Positions 42,788 through 53,800 are shown, numbered from the stretch's first letter. The stretch: DNA of 64,000 bases from Prorocentrum cordatum (GCA_963575745.1 CAUYUJ010014272.1:42501-106500), one strand, 5' to 3'. Translations and numbers: made by a program. The notes: generated by a model from the letters alone, not told the origin.

Positions 42788-45761
42788 AAGTCCGAGTCGA
42801 AGGTCTCGCTCGAATTAAGATTCATATCAGACATCTTCTTGGACTTGGCCTCGCCCCCGATGCTGTCGATGTCGTTGTCGGTCTCCGTCGTCATCAACGA
42901 CGCCAGGAGCCTCGCGGCACGGTCCGTCCGCTCTTGTTGGTCAGTGGCGTGCGAGCCCTCGAACGTGAGCAAGCGGGCATTTCCGCCTCTGCCCTTGGAC
43001 TTCGCTTTACCACCGCCCTGCTCGCCACCTTTACCTCGTCCTTTGCCACCACCCTTGTCGGCCTTCTGCTTGAGGTACTCCTCCGCCTCCTTGGCGCCCT
43101 TCTCGGTGTAGCAGAGGGCGTGGTGGCGACTGAGGTGACCCATGCCTCCGCAAGCCTGGCCCTTGTTCAAATGCTTGTACCAGCATGGGATGGCGTCCTT
43201 CACCGCCTTGGTCACGTCCCAGCCCTGCTCCTCGCTGGCCTTCTGATTCGGGCAGACCGAGCACTCGGGGTGCGTGCCCTTGCAACGCGGGCAGTCGCCT
43301 GTGCCGGCCCGCGGCGCGGCCTCGGCCTTCGACCTGCCCTCGTCTGGCTCGCGGGCCGCCCTCCACCGGCTGTCCAGCTGCTGCGCCGTCGGAGTCGGCG
43401 GGAGCAGGAAACCTGACGAAGCCGCTGAAGCACCTTGCAGGCTCTCGATGATCTGTTTGGCCTTCGCCACCTTCGCCTCCTCCTGCTTCTTGGCCTCCTT
43501 CTTGGCCGCGGCCGACTGCTTCGCGTTCGGCTCTGCCGAAGTGTTCAGCAGCTGCCCCGGCTTCGTCTCGGACGACTGGAGCCCCACTCGAGCTCGTGCC
43601 CTGACGTACTGGCGGCACCGGCCCAGGATGGTCACGCTGCTGTCCTCGTCCTCGCGGATGGCCATGCGCCTCGGGAAGGTAGGGAGGTCCATCAAGTAGA
43701 TCAACAGAGCGCTGCCTTCGATCTTCGTCTTGAACTCTTCGATCTCCCTCATCAACATCGGGCTCTCCGCGTCATCGGTCAGGAGGCCGTACCTCAGCAT
43801 GTCGGTCCTGACGCCCGTGTACTCGTTCAAGAACTTGGCAACGCCCTCCGGGTTCGCGTCCTTGGGCAAGGACAACCTGCTGTAGCGCCGGACCGCCTCG
43901 TTGGACTCGTGTTCGTCGTCGAGGTGGACGGCCCGCTTCAGCCTACGCTCGTAGCGAGACCAGTAGAGGTCCCATCGCGGATCGTCCCGAACACGAACCA
44001 GCTTCTGGAAGGCCTCCTCGCCACCCATCTCGGTAACGATCATGTCTTCGAGCTCGATCTTCGCGGTGCCCTCAGCGATGGCCCTCGCGCCCTCGAACCA
44101 GATCGCCTTGCTGTTCTGGCGCGCTTCGTTCTGGTAGGTGCGGAACTTCTCAAGCTCGACTTTCAAGGTGCTCGCATCCTTGCCCGTGAGCGAAGGCTTC
44201 GCTGGCTTCAGCTTCGACTGGGATTCGCGCTGCGCCTCGGCCAAGCTCTCCTGGGCGCGCGTAAGCCCCTTCAGCAGCGCGCTCTGCTCCTCGACCCCAG
44301 CACGCTGCTGGTCGGCCGTCTGGCGCATGAACTCCATCATGGCCGCGGCGATGCCGGCGTCCTGGGACGATGCACCCGGCATTGCCGCCGACTGCCTCGA
44401 GAGCCCTGGTGGGACCGCAGGTCCTGGATCGACTGGTCCAGTCCGACTGCCGAAATCCATGTCGTCCTGCTGCTCCCAATGGCTTTCGGCGTACTCATGC
44501 TCATGCGGTCCTGGAGCTTGGATGTCCATCAGCTCCTGGGCCGCCCTCGCCAAGGCCGCCTTCTCGTCCCTCAGCTCGCGGGACTCGGCGCGCAACTCAT
44601 CGACCTCGTGCTCGTAGTATTCCTTCTCGGTGTTGTGCAAAGCCTGGCTTGCGTAGAAATTTACCCTGGCCGAATCTGCGCCTCGCTTGTGTTCCCGCTC
44701 CTCGTGCTGAGCTGATTCGACCTTCATGTCGCACTCAGCCCACGCAGCCGCGATCTGCCTGGACGCCTCGGCCTCCACCATCTCGCACTTCATGGCCGCG
44801 TCGTTGAGCTCCCCGCGCAGCTGGGCGTCCGACGACTGGGCACGTGTAGTCAGCCGCCCACGCGCCAACTGCGCGATCTCGGACTCCTCCTGCAACTTGA
44901 AATTCAAGTCGCTCGCCTCCGCCTTGAGACGCTCGAAGTCCTGGTCCTTTGCGATGCCTCTCTGCTGCACCTTCGCCTCGGCGCTCTGGACCTGCTCGAT
45001 CGCCTCGGTCCACTCGGTCTGAAGCGTGTCTCGCGCCCTCTTGATCGCTCCGACTTCAGACCGCAGCTCGTTCTCAGCACGACCTGCAACCAAGACGCGA
45101 TTGGCCTCGGCATCCAAGACCCGCATCTCGGCATTGTGGACATCCCTGGACGCACCATCGCAGCGTCGCGCTCCTCGACGCACTGCTGCAACTCTTGCTG
45201 GATGTGGGTGGTAGCCGCCTGCCGAGCACGACGGATCTGCTGCTCGTACTCGCTCTTCTCGTGGTTCAAGTACTGCTTGGCCTCGTCGTACTCGACCCTG
45301 AGGCCGTCCCTCGCCGTCTCGAGCTCCGCCTCAGTGACCCTCAAGCGCATACCTACGGTCTCCAGCTCGTGCCTGCCCTGCTGGAGGTCAACGATGCCGG
45401 CCACATAGGTGCTGATCTGCTGCTGGAGCTCCACATCGTTGCGGCGCTCGACGCCAACCTGCACGATTCGGCGCTCCACGGTCTGGATCTCGGCGAAACG
45501 CCATCTCTCTGCTGGCTCGCCGCCGAAAACCGGCGGCGCTGCCAGCCCAGCGCTTCCCTCGCCTCTGGCCAACGGGTCACGCGAACCTGGATCGCCCTGA
45601 GCTGCGACGGCCAGGCTGGCGACGTCCATCGGCCGCCCGGGACTTGGCAAGGCCAACCGCGCCGGCGAGCCGATTCGGTACGGCTCCCGGCGCCTGGACG
45701 CCGATCCCGCTCGCGCAGGCCCTGATCCCGCTGCTCCGGCAGGGGCCCTGTCTGGATTCAT
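42685..45761 (-). CDS. Gag: coiled-coil capsid/nucleocapsid protein (frameshifted)
   Basis: Start ATG at 45,761-45,759, just inside the 5' LTR. Two overlapping frames make up Gag, switching near 45,150 (first frame ends usefully around VEERDAAM; second resumes at NAEMRVLDAEANRV). The first 370 residues are predicted almost wholly coiled coil (Glu/Ala/Arg heptads). A capsid-like helical region follows (LVRVRDDPRWDLYWSRYERR, then KFLNEYTGVRTDMLRYGLL), then Cys/His clusters CPRCKGTHPECSVC and CWYKH...CGGMGHLSRHHALC resembling zinc knuckles, and a Gly/Lys-rich RNA-binding tail. It packages the element RNA. The final part overlaps pol. Confidence 0.8.
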
Positions 45762-45795
45762 TCCTCTGGAGAGCACCTCGACTGATGAAATGCAC

Positions 45796-45812
45796 CCCAG
45801 TGTGTCCACCAA
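45796..45812 (-). other. Primer-binding-site candidate
   Basis: Minus strand reads TGGTGGACACACTGGGG about 3 bases inside the 5' LTR. It begins TGG, complementary to a tRNA CCA end; the matching tRNA was not identified. Confidence 0.5.
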
Positions 45813-45815
45813 ATT

Positions 45816-46458
45816 TGCCCAATATTCCAAGCAATACTGGTTGGAAAGGTATTAGAACAATACTGACAGTGACGAATCGATGGGCGGTTCGATGACAATA
45901 ATTATTTTGTCTCGGTCTTGAGCCAAAGTGGTTACAGTCCACAGTCCTCTCGTGCACCTGCTGCGCCCTACGCTCGCGCATGCGCGAATGCTCTGCTACA
46001 CTACAATGGACATTCAAATGGCAAAGAACCATTTGCGCACATGTGCTCAAATGGTCTGTCGGCGGGCTGTAGTGCACCTACAGGGCTCAGACTAGGACAG
46101 ACCTAAACTGTGGGACCTGTCCCGTTCGATCATGGGCCCCATGCCCGAAACACTCACCTACAATGAACTCGAGAAATGCACAACCTGGCTCATTATGGAT
46201 TCGGGAAACCTTTCGGAAATTATTTCCGAAAGGGTTCCGAAAATCGACATTCAGGAAAATGCACCCAGACCCCACAGCTGCAAGCCACAATGGGGAATTG
46301 ACTACCCTGAGTGAGAATACAATGACTAGCAAACTCTAGCAAATGTAAACGCGCTTTTACTGTAAGGCTGAATTTGATGCAATAGTACGGAATGACACAA
46401 GTGAAGAATATCATTTACAGAAATGAGAGGAACACGCTTGGGGTAAGTTTCACGCCCA
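45816..46458 (-). repeat. 5' LTR
   Basis: 643 bases, sense-strand start TGGGCGTGAAAC and end TATTGGGCA. Should carry the promoter; no clear TATA box was identified. Confidence 0.93.
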
Positions 46459-47104
46459 CAAAACAACCTGAAGCATCAGAAACGTAGAGACTATGACTCA
46501 AAAAAAAACCGAAAAACCAGGAAAACACCAAAAACAAGAGACGGTCACGGACTCATGTCTGTCTCCAAACCCACACTTTTCGAAAGAGACAATATGTTGT
46601 TCGTTATATACATTTATGTTGTTTTTGTTTTTTTTCTGTTCTTGCTTATTTTTTTGGTTTTCATCACTTTTGTGTGTAGATATATTTTCAGTATTGAACA
46701 TAGTTTTGGTTTCTTTTTTATGTTTACTCAAAAAATGCTTCGCCATCTCATCGGTGATCGTGTGACTCGATCCATCTGTGCTACACACAACGGCAAACGA
46801 ATTCGAACATGCAGCAGAAAAAGAGAGGAAAACAAAAAAAAAAAAAAAAAAAAAAAAAAATCCAACTCGTGCATCGTGTTTTTTTTTACTGCCCCGTGAT
46901 TCAAAACTCTCACCACAAACAAAACAAGCACGCTGCATGCTGGCATCGTTGTCGAACAGAAAAAACACATGAAATTGTCATCTAAATGCCACACTCAGAA
47001 GCAAAAAGACGTAAAAGGGAGCCGGTGCGGTCAATTACGCCGAAAATGCTAATGTTCTGCGCTGCTGACTGATGCGAGACTCATATGCTCGAAAGCATCG
47101 CGCG

Positions 47105-47157
<53 letters not shown>

Positions 47158-47335
47158 GTAAAGAATTCAGCACAAAAAAATCAAAGAAAACAATAAATCA
47201 CAAACGTGCGATATTGATAAACAAAACGTGAGACTTCCACACCTTCACACGTTCTATTTCACAATATTTTTTTTTCTACGCAGCCTCGCGGGGATGAACC
47301 AAACCACACACGGGTCACACCAGCGTCAAGTGCAC
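46459..47335. other. AT-rich island between LTR element and LINE-C
   Basis: Begins with the right target duplication CAAA. T-rich stretch 46,600-46,740, poly-A at 46,834-46,860 and 47,105-47,152. No gene. It lies just downstream (minus sense) of the LINE-C 3' region. Confidence 0.5.
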
Positions 47336-47339
47336 TAAA

Positions 47340-47700
47340 AAATTAAGGAACAAAAAAGGAAGAGACGGAGAGAGAAAGCGAACGAGGAAGAAAGAAGGAG
47401 GACAAGAGGAAGACGAACGAGAGGGAGGAAGGGAGGGAAGAGGGAGCGGCAAGCAGGCAAGCAAGCATGGGGGGAGCGAGGAAGAGAAGGAGAGGGACGG
47501 CGCCGGACGCGCCGGGCGAGGAAAAAAAACGCCTGCGGACCGAGCACCGCTCAGAACCCGCGCGGGGGGGAGGAGCAGAGGAGAGGAGGGAGACGGCGGA
47601 CGACGGCAACGACAGCAGCAAGCAGGAGAAGAGAGAAAGAAGACAAGAACAAAAAAAGAAGGGAGAGGGAGAGAAACAAGAGGGAGAGCTAGCCGGGCGG
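47340..47700 (-). repeat. LINE-C purine-strand 3' region
   Basis: G/A-rich on plus with GCGCCGGACGCGCC near 47,500, CGAGCACCGCTCAGAACCCG near 47,540 and CGACAGCAGCAAGCA near 47,611, all shared in order with LINE-A. Confidence 0.75.
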
Positions 47701-47775
47701 TTGCCAATCCCGGCACCGGCGCAAAGGGTGGTTCGCAAACGGAACGCGGCAGCTTAAAGTATTTGTCCAGTCGGG

Positions 47776-48711
47776 CTACGAATCAGCCATATCCCTAAGC
47801 AAAGCTTGGAGAAGCGCTTGAAAGTCGTGGACACTTTGGGCAGCCGCAACGCTGTCTGGTAGGAGGTTATATACTCCTACGGAGCCAAGAACAGAGCGGC
47901 GAGCAAAATCTGGAGCACGAAGCTGAAGCGGATCAGCCAGGTGCCGGGCGTGACGCCGAGGAGAGCGAGGAGGAGGAGGACCGGAAGGAGAGAAGAAGGA
48001 GGAGAAGTGGGCGGGGCCATGGCCAAGCACGGCGCGGTGGATAACGCCGAGCATCGCAATGTCTCGCCGGCAGGCCAGAGGGGCCAGCGAGAAATGATAT
48101 AACGCTTCTTTTTCCGTTATCGCGACAGAACGAAGAAAGCTAGATTGAACAGCGTCAAGAGGAGCAAGAGAGGAAGAAGAGGCGAAGTGAAAAGCGCAAG
48201 TTCGGTATTCAATATATGACAGAATCTGGGCTTTGTACAACAAGACAATATCAGCAGAATTATAAAAATAACGGCATCGCAACAAACTACGTAGTTTCCA
48301 TCCACAATCACAGATACAGGTCTGAATGGCTTCGTGCATTAACAAGCGAGGGTCAAAGACGATTCCCAACAGCTTAAATGATGCTCCACACGGACGGCTG
48401 CGAGAAATGATATGCATGCTTTCCTTGCCAGGATCAAAAACGACCCGGTTGGCAGCGCCCCACCTGTGCAGAGAAGCTTGACACTCGTCAAGCATGCGGT
48501 GACCCTGGTCGTCTGTAACACTGTTTTCGACCACTCGGAGGGCATTGAGGTCATCCGCATAAACGAGCTCTTCAAAACCAGTGGCCCGAACGGCCATGCA
48601 AGAGTCAGAAAAGAAAGCGTTCCAGAGCGGAGGCCCCAAGACAGCGCCTTGGTAAATCATATTTTCATGCAGACGGACCGCGACAACTGGGCGCCGGCGG
48701 TAAACCGTCAA
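47776..48711 (-). pseudogene. LINE-C reverse transcriptase C-half and C-terminal region
   Basis: About 311 codons. It opens in RT between motifs A and B with RLHENMIYQGAVLGPPLWN (motif B), then LVYADDLNALRVV (motif C with intact YADD), FDPGKESMHIISRSRPCG, FKLLGIVFD, a thumb-like part and the C-terminal block ending DFQALLQALLRDMADS followed by a stop. This is the best preserved RT C-half of the three LINEs. Its N-terminal continuation lies beyond the 1-kb insertion, at 49,746-49,970. Confidence 0.85.
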
Positions 48712-48730
48712 CCTTGGTTACCGCCGGGGG

Positions 48731-49746
48731 ACTCGTAGAGCTTCCTGACAACATATACTGTCGGAAAAAATTGCAGAGAACGAATAGTTTTTCAGCCGAT
48801 TTCGAGTATCAGACCGAGTTCAGACATCTGAATGCGACAGACGGACGCGTCTGATCTCGCCGAATCGATTCCTGTGATTACCCGCCCTGCAGCCTCCCTA
48901 CAGCCCGAATTAAGTGCAGAACGCCGACAATAGCTCTCAAGATGACTGAAGAATACGAACAGTTTCGTGATTCTGGATCGCGCAACAAACCGAGTTGAGA
49001 GCTCTGGATTCAACAGGCGAACGCGCCTGATGATTCTAAGTGCGGTAGGTGTGCTTACCAGCACAGTATCTGCCCTACAGCTCGAGTTAAGTAGAAAATA
49101 CCGACAACGCGTATCAAGTTGACTCGAATAATACGAATAGGTGTGCGGACCTAGCTCGGCTCGCAGACCGAGTTTAGACCTATGGATTCAACAGGCGAAC
49201 GCGTCTGATCATTCTGAGTGCAATAGGAGTGCTTACCAGCACTGTAGGTGCCCTACAGCTCGAGTTAAGTAGAAAATACCGACAACGCGAATCAAGTTGA
49301 CTCGAATAATACAAACAGGTTTGCGGACCTAGCTCGGCTGACAGACCGAGTTCAGACCTCTGGATTGAACAGGCGAACGCGCCTGATCATTCTGCATGCG
49401 TTAGCTGTGCTTACCAGCTCTGTAGCTGCCCTAGAGCTCGAGTTATGTTCATAAAAGCGTCAGCGCATATCAAGATCACTCGAAACGGCCGATCCCGCCA
49501 GAGTGCTTTTTGGCCTTCAAAGTTACCCGATCGAGCTGAGATCAAGATGGCGAGCGGGAATAAGATCGAATATCACGGGAAAAAATACTAGAGCTCTAAC
49601 GAATTGTCAAATTTCGAGAACGAAATTTTCAACCGAGCAAAACTTGTCAAAAGTTCCGTCGAGATTTTTCTTACCAACTAGCTCTGGAACGCGCCGGAAT
49701 TACTCTTAGCTTCCAGCTATAACTAGCTAAGGGAAGCTCTACGAGT
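48731..49746. mobile_element. TIR element carrying 177-bp tandem repeats
   Basis: 1,016 bases bounded by perfect 15-base inverted repeats ACTCGTAGAGCTTCC (48,731-48,745) and GGAAGCTCTACGAGT (49,732-49,746). It sits inside the LINE-C reverse transcriptase between motifs A and B, which proves insertion. Inside lie four tandem units of 177-178 bases. The right end has a second, inverted copy of the terminus (ACTCTTAGCTTCC at 49,702-49,714), able to form a hairpin. No coding capacity and no clear target duplication were seen. Confidence 0.75.
48811..49500 (+). repeat. 177-bp tandem repeat, four units
   Basis: Unit start (A)GACCGAGTT occurs at 48,811, 48,988, 49,165 and 49,343. Units carry GGATTCAACAGGCGAACGCG, CTACAGCTCGAGTTAAGTAG and TCAAGTTGACTCGAATAATA. 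Units 2 and 3 are most alike; units 1 and 4 are diverged. Confidence 0.92.
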
Positions 49747-49970
49747 TATTCACCTTCAACAATGACGCGGGCGGAGCGGCGACGCAGCCAGCTGGCGAGC
49801 ACTGCGAGCACAGGCTCCGGGACAGAAAACCCGCGGAGCTTAGCAAGCAAACGGGGCGCATCGACTCTATCGAAAGCGCCGCTCACGTCTGAACAGTACA
49901 GAACCACGCGCCTGACCACAAAACCAAACGAGCGAGCTTCGTGACAAGCACAGCCAGGCTGCTGGCACAT
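49746..49970 (-). pseudogene. LINE-C reverse transcriptase motif A fragment
   Basis: Reads VVLYCSDVSGAFDRVDAPRL (motif A) then LLAKLRGFSVPEPVLAVLASWLRRR, parallel to LINE-A LCCSDVSGALDRVNLARLLAKLRGWGFPSVL. The frame stops at the TIR element boundary. Confidence 0.85.
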
Positions 49971-50125
49971 CGTTTCAAAACGCAGGCCGGGAAAAGATCA
50001 AGACCGGTTTCGTGACGGAGGCCGACGAGAACAGCACGAGCGGATCTCGTCCGAATAACGCAAGCTCCCCAGCGATCCGGTGCTATAAGCGGGATAGACT
50101 CATTTGAAACTGGGGCGGAAAGACG

Positions 50126-50422
50126 TCACTTGCTGCTAAAGGACTGTGCAAACAGATCGGCTTTAACAGAAGCAAAAAGAGCCCACGAACCATCAAAACG
50201 CTTCAGTGGAGAGAAAAAAAGTTTATGAACGTGCAACAACATTTCTTGCTTCCACGGCCGAAAGACCGAGCTTATGGCGAATGCGTTGCGTGTGGACGCG
50301 GAATGCCTCCAGCATAACAGCGCTACAAGCGGCAGCAGCAGCCGGAAAAGAAGTAGCGGCGGCCTAGGGTTTCGCTCGAACCGCGTCCAAACACTGCTGA
50401 TTAATCCAAGGGTGCGAACCAA
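50126..50422 (-). pseudogene. LINE-C endonuclease-RT linker
   Basis: Contains LKRFDGSWALFASVKADLFAQSFSS, matching LINE-A RANGARVFRADGKADFFADSFSD in position and character; other parts lie in shifted frames. Confidence 0.6.
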
Positions 50423-50640
50423 CTAAGGCAGCTTCAGACGACGAAATATACATATTCATAAAGAATAAAATAATTTGGGTTAAACTTGATACCACGATCA
50501 CCAATCCTGCTCACACAATCGACGCTCGATTGAATGCGAATCAGCACCTTTGAAACACCACAATCGCCGCTCGATGTGCTCAAATATAACCGGCGGCATG
50601 CAAACCGAGCATAAAATTGCAGGATGATCAACTACTTGTG

Positions 50641-51280
50641 TTAAAACCTTAGAAATAACCATGTCTGGGACATCAACAAAAACAAATCAAGGAAATGAGA
50701 GCCCGTGTGGGGCACGAATACATTCACGAAAACCCTCTGCAAGCACCATTTTTTCAAGCAAGTGCTCTGAGGAAAAACATGACTAGAGAGAGTGAGCCAG
50801 TGCTTATGATGCACATTCATATTCCCTGTTATAATTGTTTCTACACATTGATCTACCCACGAATTCCATTCGCCGCTTAAAGATTGCATCGGATCCACTT
50901 CATCGTGACACGGTCGACAATACCAACAACAAACACGAATCGGCCCAGACTCATTCTGCATTAGAATCCAAACTCGCTCAACAAAGGGAGAACGAAAGAC
51001 AAAAACAGAAGCGTCAATCGCCGTGTAAACAACGAATAGCCAAACTCTACCACCCGAACCGTCCTGGTCTCGCCGTGACACAAAAGAATATCGGGGAAGA
51101 ACTGGATGGGCGACGCAGTCATCAAGCCAAAGCTCGGTTAACAAATTAAAGAAGGAAACGACGGGAGAAAGGAAATATAGCAAATAATTCGCCCTTGTGC
51201 ACTACAAACGCTGAATGCTTGAAATCAAACTGTGAGGCTAGCCCAATCGAAAGATGGCTCAGCTGGGATTCGCCGCGACC
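50641..51280 (-). pseudogene. LINE-C APE-type endonuclease
   Basis: Minus strand reads ASQFDFKHSAFVVHKGELFA, then after a frame change LLTELWLDDCVAHPVLPRYS (catalytic Glu context), RRDQDGSGGRVWLFV, IRVCCWYCRPCHDEV and ETIITGNMNVHHKHWL (the GDFN-type motif, here GNMN). The Asp-to-Met change in that motif and the frame break suggest an inactive enzyme. Confidence 0.75.
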
Positions 51281-51487
51281 ACCATCCTGAAGCAAAAAAC
51301 TGTGAAATCTAGTGCAAAATTCATGCAAACTCCGTTGGCCCAAAAGAAAACGAGGAAAAAAGAAAAACAGAGAAACAGGGCGAAAGGGAGGATGTATCAA
51401 CGGATGTAGCCTTCTCGAAAATCCATCTAGAGAATCGTCCGGCGCACAGCTCGCTGACGTGAAGCTGGCCGAAGAACTATTCTGAGC

Positions 51488-51610
51488 ACTCGGCGGCCTA
51501 AGGCCGGTCGCCCTCAACGCTTGGCGGCCTAAGGCGAGTCGAAACTTCATCCTGAACACTCGGCGGTCTAAAGCGGGTCGAAACTCCGGCCTGAACGTTC
51601 GGCGGGCGGC
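51488..51610 (-). repeat. 39-bp tandem repeat encoding a 13-residue unit in LINE-C
   Basis: Units of CTCGGCGGCCTAAGGC(G/C)(A/G)GTCG with 39-base spacing. Minus frame: VQAGVSTRFRPPS, VQDEVSTRLRPPS. Position matches the repeat of LINE-A although the sequence differs. Confidence 0.7.
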
Positions 51611-51640
51611 CTCCAATAGTATTCTGCACAAAATATCTGC

Positions 51641-51982
51641 TACGTAACTCTGCAGAACATCGGCAAGTGTTATACAAATCTATACAACATCGCACATAAA
51701 AACAAAATCGAAAACTACATCCGAACATCTCAAATTATCGTCTTTCGGCAGTTTACTAGTTCAAAAATATTGGTTAAAACAATAATATTAAAAAGAAACA
51801 AAACCGGCGCTCTGGGTTCACAGTGTTTTCTTTTCTTGAGTTGAGTGTGTTTAGTTAGAAATCGGAAATTGATCAGCTAACTGTTTCCCGTTTGTTTTTT
51901 GACGATTGACATTGTTTTCGTGAATTTCGAAACATGCTAATGTCGATATGAAATTTTAATAACTATTTGTGTTTGTATAGAC

Positions 51983-52023
<41 letters not shown>

Positions 52024-52840
52024 CCAAATAATCTCGGTTTGCATATTTGTTTGCAATTTTATTTTTATTGGAACAAAAACACGTTTTCCGGTATTGTTAA
52101 TCGGTTTTTTATGAATAGGGCGACGGTGGCAAAGCGATGTTCGTGATTCTTTGCAATACACAAAAATAACAACACTAAAAAAACTGTTCTATAAAGACCG
52201 AATTACATGTTAAAAAATATATGCACAACCAACCTTTAAAAAAAAAAAAAACACTCATTACGTATGTTCAAAAAACTAACGCGGATTCTACCCGACAACT
52301 CAATATTATAATTTCAATTTTTTTGTCTTCAAATTGAGATTTTTCTCGATCTGACGTGAATCTCGTTGGATTCATCTTATGGTTTGAATCACCAAACATT
52401 TTATCCTGATATTAATGAGAAACTGCTTCCGCCCTCGATTGTGCACAATGGTCTGAACTAATGTTCCCGCCCGCGTCTGTGTGCGGGCACAAGAACGTGC
52501 TATCGGACCTCTTTCTTTCTGGCTTCAGGGGATTCGCGCATACGACCAAATCAATTGATTCGAGGCTTTCAAAGGAATCGAAATGAGATTCCAGCTACTT
52601 TCAATGATGTTTTCTTCAATGCCGTGCCGAACAACTATGCTGATCTGTTACGTAATAGAAAATTTATTCGAAATACATTTTCATACAACATTCCAGTTAC
52701 TTGGAGGCTCACATTTGAAACATTTTTCGCTGCCTAATGACGAATACGCGTATATCTCGACGTGCGTGTGCATGTGATCTCGTAATCTCCTGAAATATAC
52801 ACATACATACACGCAGAAAACCATACACACACGCACGACG
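51641..52840. other. AT-rich island, no gene
   Basis: Contains poly-T at 51,986-52,023 and an A run at 52,238-52,250. Short frames around 52,555-52,780 have no recognisable product. Confidence 0.5.
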
Positions 52841-52867
52841 CACACACACACACACACACACATATAC

Positions 52868-52911
<44 letters not shown>

Positions 52912-52917
52912 TATATA

Positions 52918-52962
<45 letters not shown>

Positions 52963-53075
52963 TATATATATATATATATATATATAACTTCGCACATAGA
53001 GCAAATAATCTGTATATGTATGTATGTATGTGCGTGTATGCTATGTATATGTATATATATGTGTGTATATATATA

Positions 53076-53120
<45 letters not shown>

Positions 53121-53250
53121 AACAACACACATCAATACATGTATGTATGCATTTGTTTATATGTGTATTTATGTGTATTATATGTATGTATGTATGTATG
53201 TCTGTATGTATTATATATATAATATATATATATAATATATAATATATATA

Positions 53251-53309
<59 letters not shown>

Positions 53310-53310
53310 T

Positions 53311-53371
<61 letters not shown>
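52840..53371. repeat. Compound CA / TA / GA microsatellite
   Basis: (CA)n at 52,842-52,862 and 52,880-52,909; (TA)n at 52,912-52,985, 53,060-53,113 and 53,210-53,330; ATGT words 53,015-53,050 and 53,183-53,210; (AG)n at 53,331-53,371. Tyr/Ile repeat frames here are artefacts. Confidence 0.95.
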
Positions 53372-53376
<5 letters not shown>

Positions 53377-53589
53377 CGGCATCCTTGAAATCCCACCAGC
53401 CCATTGGGCGTCAAGTGGTCTAACGGGGTCTCTTTTGTCTTCCACAACTCCTTTCCACTTCGGAAAAGGGGCGCGACGAATTAGAGCGTCCTTTCTCGGC
53501 CTTTGGGATTTCCCCCCCCCCCCTCCCTACCCCATGAGGATCGTGGCCGCCGAAGGTGGGGCGGAGATAAATTAACCGCTTCTTTTGAT

Positions 53590-53800
53590 CGACAGCTACT
53601 AAGATGGCCCCAACAGGGCCTCCAGGGTTCCCAAGAGAGCCCTAAGAAGCCCAAGCGCCCCAACAAGCTCCCAAAAGGGCCTCAATCAGCCCACAACATG
53701 ACCTCCAAGATGGTTCAAATAGCCTAAGCTGGCTCCAAATGGTCCCCAAAATGCCCCCAACGACCCCAAGACCGATCCAAGACGGCTCGAAATGGCCACG
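53590..53800 (+). repeat. CCAAGANGGCC-type 11-mer array
   Basis: Words TAAGATGGCCCC, CCAAGAGAGCC, CCAAGATGG and CCAAGACGGCTC recur every 10-12 bases, as in the introns of the 14.4-18.1 kb gene. Confidence 0.7.

Larger units (their letters stand above)
35186..46458 (-). mobile_element. Ty3/gypsy-like LTR retrotransposon with methyltransferase-like domain
   Basis: Complete 11.3-kb element, minus orientation. Two LTRs (35,186-35,841; 45,816-46,458) start TG and end CA in the sense direction and differ by about 17-20 substitutions plus one 13-bp indel, so insertion is fairly recent. A 4-bp target duplication flanks them. Internal order: primer-binding-like site, Gag, Pol (membrane segment, protease, RT, RNase H, methyltransferase-like, integrase, tudor-like tail), polypurine tract. 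Protease-RT-RNaseH-integrase order identifies the Ty3/gypsy type. Coding defects are a gag frameshift near 45,150, a stop at 38,540 and a frameshift near 36,110; a gag-pol frame change at 42.7-42.8 kb may be natural. Confidence 0.93.
47336..51640 (-). mobile_element. LINE-C: degenerate LINE interrupted by a TIR element
   Basis: Minus order from right: 39-base tandem repeat (51,488-51,610), APE endonuclease (51,280-50,641), linker (50,422-50,126), RT motif A region (49,970-49,746), inserted TIR element (49,746-48,731), RT motifs B-C and C-terminal region (48,711-47,776) and purine-rich 3' region (47,700-47,340). Compared with LINE-A about 370 bases of RT fingers are missing between 50,126 and 49,970. 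Confidence 0.8.

Noticed and set aside
43435-44715. 426-codon plus-strand frame
   Set aside because: Antisense of gag; Leu/Arg/Val-rich as expected from reverse reading of Glu/Ala/Arg-rich codons.
48721-49760. Target-site duplication of the 1-kb TIR element
   Set aside because: Flanks CCGCCGGGGG and TATTCACC do not match, so no duplication is claimed.
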